Assembly: GCA_002428685.1 (NCBI GenBank)
Contig: DIXL01000008.1
Coordinates: forward strand, 1-41,539
Direction: 5' to 3'
Source of the DNA: Cloacimonetes bacterium UBA6081
Lineage (GTDB): Bacteria; Cloacimonadota; Cloacimonadia; Cloacimonadales; Cloacimonadaceae
DNA: 41,539 nucleotides
Below the pieces are notes generated by a model. It did no database searches. It saw only the letters and a list, made by a program, of their open reading frames with translations, and was not told the DNA's origin. Position 1 is the stretch's first letter. Each line of letters starts with the position of its first letter. Positions 24,597 to 32,267 of this stretch are shown in pieces. The position numbers and the translations under genes were made by a program.

Positions 24597-27321
24597 ACTC
24601 ATTTTGTTGCTAATGCTGCTGCCAGGCTTGTTTTATGCAGCGAATCTAACCGTTGATGTCAGCTTTGATCTGCCACCGGAAGGTGTAAATCAGGCTGCCC
24701 TGGCCAAACTGGATTATGGTTTTGTCAGCACTGCCGGAGCCAATCAATTGCCCGTAAAAACCATTAATGTTTTGCTTCCGGCAAATGCGGAAGTTGCTAA
24801 CTGGCGGGTGAATTTCTCTGCTCCGCATAGTGAAAGCGGCTCTGCACCTTTGCGGAATATTGGCTTTAGCAATGGGGAAGTAGTAATTAATGCCTCCGCA
24901 AACAGAGAGTCTGTGAATAGCTACAGCTATCTGGGACAAAAGAAGTGGGGTGAGCTGAATTATGCTTCCTTCGCTTTACTGCCGGCTATCTGGAATGGAG
25001 AATCGTGGTTATGGAGTGCAAATTGCTCTATAGGGATAGAATATCAAGCGGGGAAAACAGCCAAAGGCAAACTACCTGCCACCTTTAAGCAAACTGATTT
25101 CTTTGCCAATCAGCAGCAACTTGGCACCTGGTATCAGGCTTCCAAAGACCGTGAAACCGAAGTATTGGTGATTGGAACTCAGGCGATGTTCAATGCTTTA
25201 AGCTCTTGGGTCAGCTATCGTCAGGCTCAGGGGATTATTGTGTCTTTTACCGATATTGCGGTTGCTTTGGCACAAGGAGTTGGAACTGATGATGCGGCAA
25301 AACTGCGCAGTTATCTGCAAACCGAATTTGCTGCCAATCCCTTTGCCTATTTGCTGTTATTGGGGGATTACGATGTGGTTCCCGTGGCTTATGTTACACC
25401 CGAACCGGATGGACTGGATACAGTTCCCACCGATTTCTTTTACAGTGACCTCAGCAGTAATTGGGATTCTGATAACGACGGCCTTCTGGGAGAATATTCC
25501 ACCGGATATATGAATCAGGATTACGGAGTGGATTTTACCCCGGAAGCTTACGTAGGAAGGATTTCCACCAATAATGCATCCCAGGTAACAACCATTGCAA
25601 ATAGGATAGTGGCCTTCGAACAAAGCAGTGCAGCCTGGAAAAATAATAACCTGTTACCGGCCGCCTGGCTAAACTATCACGACGAACCGGATTTAAACAT
25701 GCTTCCCACTGATGGGGCAGTTTATATGGAATATTTAAAACACACTGCCTTATCAGGTCAATACAATTTCAGCCTTTATGAACAAGACGGCGTAATTCCA
25801 TCACTACCCAGCGATTTACCTCTTACCTACGACAATTTTAAGACAAAACTAAGCAGCGAAAGCTGGGGATTTGTAAATTGGAGTGCGCATGGCAGTTCTT
25901 CGTCCTCTTCCCGCAAGGTTTGGAATCAGGATTATAACGATAATAACCTGCCCGATTCGGATGAAATGGACTGGCAAAACCTGATTAACCGTCAAAGTTT
26001 TGATAACCTCAGCAATACCGATGGAACCGTTATCTTTGCGGCCTCCTGCTATAATGGTATGATTGATACAAACAACACCTGCCTGGGTGAGTATTCCCTG
26101 ATTAAAAAAGCTGTGGGTGTGTTTGCCGCCACCAGAACAGGCTGGTATAAGGTAGGCTGGATAAATCCCGGCTGGGGTGGATTATCTTCTTATAACTATC
26201 ACCTGGTGGAAAACTACCGTCAGAATAAAACAAGCATTGGTGCAGCCCAGGCTTATGCCAATTTGCTACACAGCCAATACTACCTGTTTGGCGATCCGAT
26301 TGATGCCGGAGGGATAATTTGGCCGGAACTGCAAAACATCTATACCTATTTGCTCTTTGGCGATCCAATGGTGGGCTATACCCCTGAGCCGAACTTGCCA
26401 AATGGAGAAATCCTGGTGTGGGAACCGGTTGGTAGTGAGGGTTTACCGGTTGTGAATGCCATTCGCGAAGTAACCAAAATGAACGTGATCTATAGTGATA
26501 AACTGATAGTGGATTATGATTATTTGAATAATTTTGAAGCGGTTTTCTGTTTGATTAACATGCCTCCCAATAGTGAACCGGTAATTACGGATTCTTCTTT
26601 GGCATACAGCTATCTGCTAAATTACCTTAATAATGGCGGTAAGCTGTATATAGAGGGATATTTGGACTGGTCTTCCCAAACTGCTTTGTGGCAAATGCTG
26701 GGTGCTGAAGCTCCCTATAGCGGAATTACCCATATCTCTACAATCCGGCATTTAGCCAGCGATATGACGTGGGTTTACACTGCGCCGGAAATGTATGTGA
26801 CCATGCTGGAACCCTATGCCGCCACTGCACTTCCTCTGTTCCGAAATCAAACCGGGCAAACCTTTGAACCTTATATTGCCATCTGGAATACTAACGGCAG
26901 TTACCGCAGCGTGGCTTCTTCATTTTTGCTTTCCAAAGTAGGGGATGCAGAGTATAGCCTAAACGACATGGTGGGGATAATCTGTGATACGCTTAATGTG
27001 ATAGATTATCAGCCTGTTAGTAACGAAGATGCTGCGGTCGTTCCCATGGTTGAACAAATCAGCATTTATCCCAATCCCAGTTTTGCAGAAACTAATATAA
27101 GCTTCAAGCTGCAAAGTTCCGCTCCTGCTACCATAGAGGTTTATAACCTTAAGGGACAAAAGGTTAAAGCTCTCTTTTCCGGAAACGCCAAGATCGGACT
27201 TAACAGCTTTGTTTGGGATGGCACCAATCAAAACGGGCAAAGATGCAGCAGCGGAATTTACCTCTATCGGATCAAAATTGCAGACCGCAACTATAATGCT
27301 AAACAGGTTATTATTTATTAA
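24589..27321 (+). CDS. Secreted gingipain-family (C25) cysteine protease with C-terminal sorting module
   Basis: 910 residues. A signal peptide ends near residue 18 (FYAANL). The C25 domain holds LLLLGDYDVVPV (~256-265), the catalytic histidine in NWSAHGSS (His434) and the catalytic cysteine in FAASCYNG (Cys487), both in the expected order. EAYVGRIS (~320) is also family-typical. The end carries PNPS, NLKGQKVKALF, WDGTNQNG and SGIYLYRI, the same FlgD-like module as the M6 protease. It is predicted to be exported and attached to or released from the outer surface. It overlaps the alkD-like gene by 8 bases, so it is translationally coupled to it although functionally unrelated. Confidence 0.88.
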   Translation: MNKLILLLMLLPGLFYAANLTVDVSFDLPPEGVNQAALAKLDYGFVSTAGANQLPVKTINVLLPANAEVANWRVNFSAPHSESGSAPLRNIGFSNGEVVINASANRESVNSYSYLGQKKWGELNYASFALLPAIWNGESWLWSANCSIGIEYQAGKTAKGKLPATFKQTDFFANQQQLGTWYQASKDRETEVLVIGTQAMFNALSSWVSYRQAQGIIVSFTDIAVALAQGVGTDDAAKLRSYLQTEFAANPFAYLLLLGDYDVVPVAYVTPEPDGLDTVPTDFFYSDLSSNWDSDNDGLLGEYSTGYMNQDYGVDFTPEAYVGRISTNNASQVTTIANRIVAFEQSSAAWKNNNLLPAAWLNYHDEPDLNMLPTDGAVYMEYLKHTALSGQYNFSLYEQDGVIPSLPSDLPLTYDNFKTKLSSESWGFVNWSAHGSSSSSSRKVWNQDYNDNNLPDSDEMDWQNLINRQSFDNLSNTDGTVIFAASCYNGMIDTNNTCLGEYSLIKKAVGVFAATRTGWYKVGWINPGWGGLSSYNYHLVENYRQNKTSIGAAQAYANLLHSQYYLFGDPIDAGGIIWPELQNIYTYLLFGDPMVGYTPEPNLPNGEILVWEPVGSEGLPVVNAIREVTKMNVIYSDKLIVDYDYLNNFEAVFCLINMPPNSEPVITDSSLAYSYLLNYLNNGGKLYIEGYLDWSSQTALWQMLGAEAPYSGITHISTIRHLASDMTWVYTAPEMYVTMLEPYAATALPLFRNQTGQTFEPYIAIWNTNGSYRSVASSFLLSKVGDAEYSLNDMVGIICDTLNVIDYQPVSNEDAAVVPMVEQISIYPNPSFAETNISFKLQSSAPATIEVYNLKGQKVKALFSGNAKIGLNSFVWDGTNQNGQRCSSGIYLYRIKIADRNYNAKQVIIY

Positions 27322-27403
27322 CAACGAATATTCCACTTGACACAATGGCTGCTGTTGGTTAGTAATGAACGCTAAATAACATTACTGCCATCAGGGAGCT
27401 TAA

Positions 27404-28249
27404 ATGCCAGAAATAAATCAGCTTAAGGCAATTGCCAAAGTGCTGAAAGTGGGGAAAGGCAGCCGGATTAAAAACTTCTCGGCGCATATTCCCATTTACA
27501 TAGAGAAAAAAAACTTCATTGTAAAAACCGCGGATTCGCCTGATGAACTATATGCAGCGTTACGCTTGCGACATGATGTGTTTTTGCAGGAATTACTGAA
27601 AAGAAAGAAGCGTTCAGGGCTAGATAAAGACAGGTTTGATAAGTTTTGCGATCATCTGATTATAATAGACAAACGCAGTGGAAATCTGATTGGAACCTAT
27701 CGTTTACAATCTTCTTTGCACACCAAGAAGTGGTACACCGCCACAGAATTTCACATACGCTATATCAAGCGTTTACCCGGGAATAAGCTGGAATTGGGAC
27801 GTGCCTGTGTTCATCCGGATCATCGGAATGGCATAACCATTGCGCTTTTGTGGGATGGAATCAGTGCTTACATTGGTGCCAGTAAAAGCAGCTATTTATT
27901 CGGGTGTAGCAGCATTAAAACCATGGATAAGGAAGAGATTAAGCAAATCTACCATTATCTAAAACAAAACGGCCATTTGTCCGAAGAGCATAAAGTGAAG
28001 CCCAAGGGGAAATTCAAGGTTCCGGGCTTGAAGCGTGGGGTTAAAAAGCACCTCCATAGCCTGGAAACAATTGATCATCTTGTGATGAAAGACAAAATAC
28101 CCTCTCTGCTTGCTTCGTATTTGCGGGTTGGAGCAAAGGTTTGCGGCATCCCCGCCATAGATAGAAGCTTTAAATGTATAGATTTCCTTACCCTCATGAA
28201 TGTAGAGGATATCAGCGCAGCCTTCCGGAAAAAGCATAAAATAGATTAG
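27404..28249 (+). CDS. OlsB-type N-acyltransferase (ornithine lipid, first step)
   Basis: 281 residues with a GNAT-like acyltransferase fold of the OlsB/hemolysin-A type: LRLRHDVFLQEL (~50-61), GNLIGTYRLQSS (~93-104) and the acyl-donor-binding ELGRACVHPDHRNG (~131-144). OlsB transfers a 3-hydroxyacyl group from ACP to the amino group of ornithine, giving lyso-ornithine lipid. The next gene encodes a PlsC-like acyltransferase 12 bases downstream, the arrangement of the olsBA pathway. The amino acid substrate could be glycine or another residue in this phylum. AGGGAG precedes the ATG. Confidence 0.72.
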   Translation: MPEINQLKAIAKVLKVGKGSRIKNFSAHIPIYIEKKNFIVKTADSPDELYAALRLRHDVFLQELLKRKKRSGLDKDRFDKFCDHLIIIDKRSGNLIGTYRLQSSLHTKKWYTATEFHIRYIKRLPGNKLELGRACVHPDHRNGITIALLWDGISAYIGASKSSYLFGCSSIKTMDKEEIKQIYHYLKQNGHLSEEHKVKPKGKFKVPGLKRGVKKHLHSLETIDHLVMKDKIPSLLASYLRVGAKVCGIPAIDRSFKCIDFLTLMNVEDISAAFRKKHKID

Positions 28250-28261
28250 TGAATAGCCTTT

Positions 28262-29032
28262 ATGCGCAGAGTAAAATACTTTATTTGGCATTTGTATCTG
28301 GTGATAGAATTTTTCTGTATGGCTTTGTTAATCAAAGCCTTTACTCCGAACGAGATTCTACGCCGAACTCGCTTTGCTAAAAATACCACTCGCATCTGCA
28401 AAAAATTTCTTAAAGCATTCAATCTTTCTGTAACCGTTAATAATCCCCAGGGTTTGCTATTGCTGAAGGACACAGCTTATTTGGCAGTATCAAATCATGT
28501 GTCTTACACCGACATCATAGTTTTATCCGCAATGGAGAGCTTTGTTTTTATTACCTCTGTGGAAATGGGCAGCAATCCTTTTCTGGGAAACATCACCCGC
28601 AATGGCGGTTGCCTGTTTACGGATAGAAAAAAGTTTGTCTCTCTGCCCAAAGAAATTGAGAAGTTTGCAAATACAATAAAGCAAGGATTTAAAGTAATGC
28701 TATTTCCAGAAGGAACCAGCACCAATGGAGACACGGTAAAAGAATTTAGAAGCTCTCTGTTTCAAACAGCTGTGCTGGCAAAATGCCCTATCCTGCCAAT
28801 TTGCATTAAGTATAAAACCATAGATGGTAAAGAGATAACGCCCAAGAACCGCGACCTTTTATATTGGTATGGAGACATGGAATTTGCCCCTCATTTTATG
28901 AAGCTCTTAGGCCGCCGTATAGAAGTCGAAATAAATGTGCTGGAGTGCTTACTATATTCGGAGGATAAAACGCGTCAGCAGCTTTCTGAGAGCGTTTACG
29001 GGCAAATCTGCACATGTTTTCACAAAAGTTGA
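28262..29032 (+). CDS. PlsC-family 1-acyl acyltransferase (OlsA-like)
   Basis: 256 residues. Residues ~13-25 form a membrane-association helix (YLVIEFFCMALLI). Motif I is SNHVSYTDI (N-H-x4-D, ~77-85) and motif III is FPEGTSTNG (~149-157), the catalytic and glycerophosphate-binding blocks of lysophosphatidate acyltransferases. Next to an OlsB-like gene it probably esterifies lyso-ornithine lipid, but general phosphatidate synthesis cannot be excluded. The ATG at 28262 lies 12 bases after the previous stop, with no strong ribosome site. Confidence 0.78.
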   Translation: MRRVKYFIWHLYLVIEFFCMALLIKAFTPNEILRRTRFAKNTTRICKKFLKAFNLSVTVNNPQGLLLLKDTAYLAVSNHVSYTDIIVLSAMESFVFITSVEMGSNPFLGNITRNGGCLFTDRKKFVSLPKEIEKFANTIKQGFKVMLFPEGTSTNGDTVKEFRSSLFQTAVLAKCPILPICIKYKTIDGKEITPKNRDLLYWYGDMEFAPHFMKLLGRRIEVEINVLECLLYSEDKTRQQLSESVYGQICTCFHKS

Positions 29033-29101
29033 AACTTGTATTTGACAGATATCAGCTTGATTCTACCTTGACTTCACGATCATAATTATCCTGGAGAAAA
29101 A

Positions 29102-29296
29102 ATGAGTAACAAAAATACGAACAAACTTCATTTGGGAAAATTGAACTTTCTGCTGTTAGCATTAGCGGCAGTTCTTCTAATTGCAGGCTACGTAATAATG
29201 TCTTTTAACGAAATAAGTGTATCTCCGGTTCTGCTGACCATTGTTTATGTGGTTTTGATCCCCTTTGCCTTGCTATATCATCCCGAGAAGAAATAA
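29102..29296 (+). CDS. Small two-helix membrane protein (DUF3098-like)
   Basis: 64 residues: a polar start (MSNKNTNKLHLGKLN), a first transmembrane segment (~15-32, FLLLALAAVLLIAGYVIM), a short linker, a second (~42-58, LLTIVYVVLIPFALLY), and a charged end. Size and layout fit the DUF3098 family known from Bacteroidota and relatives. CTGGAG precedes the ATG. The stop is immediately followed by the start of the DUF58 gene, so they are coexpressed; function unknown. Confidence 0.7.
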   Translation: MSNKNTNKLHLGKLNFLLLALAAVLLIAGYVIMSFNEISVSPVLLTIVYVVLIPFALLYHPEKK

Positions 29297-30175
29297 ATGC
29301 CCCTATTAACCGAAGAAACGCTGGTTCGGCTAAACAAGTTCCAGCTTTTTGCCAAAAGCATCGTAGAAGGATTTCTGGTGGGGCTACACAAATCGCCCTA
29401 TCATGGTTTCAGTGCCGAGTTTTCTGATCATCGTCAGTATAACCCCGGAGAACCGCTTAAAGACCTGGACTGGAAGGTATTAGCCAAAACCGAGCGTTTC
29501 TATGTGAAGCGTTATGAGGAAGAAACCAATCTCCGCTGCTACATATTGTTAGATCACAGCAAATCAATGTTTTACGCCTCTAAGCAAGGTAGCAAAATGG
29601 ACTATGCCACTCGCCTTGCCGGAGCATTGGCCTGGCTGATGATTGCGCAAAAAGATGCTGCGGGATTATATACATTTAACCACAAAATCACCGCTGCATT
29701 TCCGCCCAAAGCCATTCGTAGCTATACTGCGCAATTGTTTTCTGCTTTGTTGGATTTGAAAGCTGAAGATAAGACAGATGTGCTTTTGCCCTTGCATCAG
29801 ATTGCAGAGCTAATAAAAAAAAGAAGCCTGATTGTGGTTATCAGTGATCTGCTCGATGAACCGGAAAAGATTATGGAAGCTTTGAAGCATTTCCGCACCA
29901 GGCATCATGAAGTCCTTGTTTTTCACATTGTAGATCCACAAGAAGAACAGTTTGAATTTAAAAGAGAAACGCAATTTGTAGATAGCGAAACAGGGGAGAA
30001 AATAACTGTTTCTCCCTGGCAAATCCGCAAGGAATACCTGCAAAACTATCAGAGCTTTGCTGAAGTTTTAAAATGGGAATGCCACAAACACCAGATTGAA
30101 TATAATCCCGTTAATACATCAACCCCGTTAGAAGACCTATTATTGAAGTATTTAATTAAGCGTAAAAAAGGCTGA
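29297..30175 (+). CDS. DUF58 domain protein (vWA-like, MoxR-associated family)
   Basis: 292 residues. YNPGEPLKDLDWKVLAKTERFYVKRYEEE (~45-73) is the DUF58 signature, followed by a von Willebrand A-like strand with a metal-site pattern LLDHSKSM (D-x-S-x-S, ~82-89). The middle and end keep vWA elements such as LIVVISDLLDEPE. DUF58 proteins usually partner a MoxR AAA+ ATPase and may insert metals or assemble envelope complexes; no moxR gene is next to it here. The start abuts the previous stop. It sits directly before the fumarase genes. Confidence 0.88.
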   Translation: MPLLTEETLVRLNKFQLFAKSIVEGFLVGLHKSPYHGFSAEFSDHRQYNPGEPLKDLDWKVLAKTERFYVKRYEEETNLRCYILLDHSKSMFYASKQGSKMDYATRLAGALAWLMIAQKDAAGLYTFNHKITAAFPPKAIRSYTAQLFSALLDLKAEDKTDVLLPLHQIAELIKKRSLIVVISDLLDEPEKIMEALKHFRTRHHEVLVFHIVDPQEEQFEFKRETQFVDSETGEKITVSPWQIRKEYLQNYQSFAEVLKWECHKHQIEYNPVNTSTPLEDLLLKYLIKRKKG

Positions 30176-30180
30176 TTCAC

Positions 30181-31032
30181 ATGCCTCTCCGCATAATCAA
30201 GGCAGATTTGATAGAAAGTGAACTGATCAAGGCAATCGGGAGTATCACTTTTGAGCCTGATCCGGATATTTTACCCACTTTGCTACGATGCCAGAAAGAA
30301 GAAACCAGCGAACTTGCCAAGGATGTGTTAAACTGCCTGGTAGAGAATGTCCATTGTGCCAAAGAAGATAGCATTCCTTTATGCCAGGACACCGGGACTT
30401 TGGTTGTCTTCATTCAGCTTGGCTCCAACGTTCATATTGAGGGTGCATCCCTAAATAAGATTGTTAATATGGCATTGGAAAAGGCTTATGAGAAATACTA
30501 TCTTCGCGCTTCTCAGGTAATAGACCCTCTATATAAACGAATAAACACTGCCAATAACACACCCGCCATTATACATCTCCGGCTTACAGAGGGAGACCAA
30601 ATACGCATCTTAATCGGTCAGAAAGGCGGTGGTGCAGAAAACATGAGCCGCTTAAAGATGTTTCCACCCTCGGCCAGCGAAGATGATATTGTAGCATATG
30701 TTTTGGAAACGGTTCAGCTTGCGGGTTCAAAGGCTTGTCCACCTTTGGTGGTTGGCATCGGTATCGGCGGTAACTTTGAAAGCTGTGCTTTGTTGGCAAA
30801 AGAAGCCCTTTTTCAACCGCTTCAGCACCCTAATCCACATCCGGAATACAATATGCTGGAGCAAAGAATCCTAAAGGTGATTAATGAAAGTGGGATAGGA
30901 CCTCAAGGAATGGGAGGCCATACAACTGCCCTGGCTGTTCACATCTTAACGGCTCCCTGTCATATTGCTTCCTTACCTGTGGCAGTGAATTTACAGTGCC
31001 ATGCACATCGGCACACAGAGATCACAATTTAA
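30181..31032 (+). CDS. Fumarate hydratase class I, alpha subunit
   Basis: 283 residues, the usual length of the alpha subunit of the two-subunit iron-sulfur fumarase (also TtdA-like, tartrate dehydratase). SIPLCQDTGT (~64-73) carries the first cluster cysteine (Cys68); GQKGGGAENMS (~143-153) and GIGIGGNFESCA (~186-197) hold further conserved residues. It reversibly hydrates fumarate to malate in the cytoplasm as part of the TCA route or fumarate respiration. The beta subunit gene follows after 5 bases. Tartrate dehydratase is the alternative reading. Confidence 0.88.
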   Translation: MPLRIIKADLIESELIKAIGSITFEPDPDILPTLLRCQKEETSELAKDVLNCLVENVHCAKEDSIPLCQDTGTLVVFIQLGSNVHIEGASLNKIVNMALEKAYEKYYLRASQVIDPLYKRINTANNTPAIIHLRLTEGDQIRILIGQKGGGAENMSRLKMFPPSASEDDIVAYVLETVQLAGSKACPPLVVGIGIGGNFESCALLAKEALFQPLQHPNPHPEYNMLEQRILKVINESGIGPQGMGGHTTALAVHILTAPCHIASLPVAVNLQCHAHRHTEITI

Positions 31033-31037
31033 TAGCT

Positions 31038-31541
31038 ATGAGAATTATTAGCCTCCAATTACCCCTCACTGAAAACTCCATTGCTAATTTGAGCCAAGGA
31101 GATAAGCTGCTAATTAGCGGTGAAGTTTTAACTGCCCGTGATGCGGCTCACCAGAAAATGATTCAAATACTTGATGAAGGAAAGAGCCTTCCTTTCGATT
31201 TGACCAGCACAACCCTGTTCTATTGCGGGCCAAGCCCCAAACCACTTGGGAAGATTTGTGGAGCCATAGGCCCCACCACCAGTTATAGAATGGATGTATG
31301 GACACCTCAGTTATTGGAGCTTGGTTTAAAGGTGATGATAGGCAAGGGAGAGCGTAGTATTGAGGTCGTTGACGCTATCCGCAAACACAAAGCAATGTAT
31401 CTTGTAGCTGTGGGTGGAGCTGCTGCTTATCTGGCCAGGCACATAGTTTCATGTGAAACATTCTTGTGGCCGGAAATGGGAACCGAAGCCATCCATAAGC
31501 TGATATTTTGCAACTTCCCTGTCTATGTGGCAATAGTTTAG
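31038..31541 (+). CDS. Fumarate hydratase class I, beta subunit
   Basis: 167 residues. GDKLLISGEVLTARDAAHQKM (~23-43), FYCGPSPKP (~64-72) and GAIGPTTSYRMD (~77-88) are the family blocks shared with the C-terminal half of FumA/FumB. It supplies the other half of the active site to the alpha subunit. The ATG at 31038 fits five bases after the alpha stop; an earlier in-frame ATG at 30996 lies inside the alpha gene and is less likely. This ends the plus-strand run of genes. Confidence 0.87.
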   Translation: MRIISLQLPLTENSIANLSQGDKLLISGEVLTARDAAHQKMIQILDEGKSLPFDLTSTTLFYCGPSPKPLGKICGAIGPTTSYRMDVWTPQLLELGLKVMIGKGERSIEVVDAIRKHKAMYLVAVGGAAAYLARHIVSCETFLWPEMGTEAIHKLIFCNFPVYVAIV

Positions 31542-31680
31542 GGCAACTTTCATAGAGCTTATTGAATAATTACCAAACTTTTGATTAGCTTGTTGTGTTC
31601 TGATTGTCGTTCCCTCTTCCGCAGGAAAGTCAGCAAAGGGTTTCGGTTTGCATTGGTCCCTTTATTCATACCCAGAGAAC

Positions 31681-32012
31681 GTTGAATAAATGGCAGTACT
31701 CCCAAAAGATAGAGTTTCACTCTTGTCTTTCCCGCTGAGGCGGGAGTCCAGCCATTTTATTAGTTCTGTATAAACGGAAGATAACTGCCTATATTCCTAT
31801 TAGCTATATCTGTTATCCTTATGGGATTTTTCAGGTGTCGTTCCCGCGGAGGCGGGAATCCAGCACCTTCAGAATCCCGAAGGGATGACACATAATGTGT
31901 TGATATCTAAACATTTATATGAGGTTTTTGCCGAACTAATCAAAGGGCTGGTTTCCCGCCTCAGCGGGACCGACAAGCAATTTTCGCTATGTGCAACGAT
32001 CTTACCCAGTTG
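31681..32012. repeat. Dispersed element, copy B, with extra GC palindromes
   Basis: Collinear with 3210-3424 from GTTGAATA through ATAAACGGAAGATAACTGCC to CGCTATGTGCAACGATCTTA. The GC palindrome occurs three times, at 31721-31753 and 31836-31864 (minus) and 31945-31975 (plus); the part between the last two (about 31865-31944) is absent from copy A, so this copy has gained DNA. A degenerate palindrome is also visible at about 31605-31633. It lies in the gene-free 31542-32267 region between convergent genes; the rest of that region holds the inverted repeat at 32033-32089 and a C-T-A-A-C-rich stretch near 32206-32270, and no gene. Confidence 0.75.
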
Positions 32013-32032
32013 ACTCTCCCTTATAAGCATTT

Positions 32033-32089
32033 CCATATCATTGCCATATCATTCCCAATAATATTGAGAATGATATGGCAATGATATGG
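32033..32089. repeat. 22-bp perfect inverted repeat with 13-base loop
   Basis: CCATATCATTGCCATATCAT plus TC (32033-32054) is the exact reverse complement of 32068-32089; the loop is CCAATAATATTGA. Each arm contains an internal CCATATCATT direct repeat. It lies between the convergent fumarase and FG-GAP genes and could act as a bidirectional terminator, although no T tract follows. Confidence 0.8.
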
Positions 32090-32267
32090 CAATGCAAGCA
32101 TGTGAAGTGAGCAGGATTTTCAGCTGATATGCCAGGTCATTGTAATAATCAGATCAGAGTAGATGAACAAAGCCCCAGGTTTTTTCACCTTGGACTATGC
32201 AATCTAACTAACTTGTAAACTTGCTAACCGGCTATTTTACTAATCCGCTATCCTGCTAACCAGTTAA

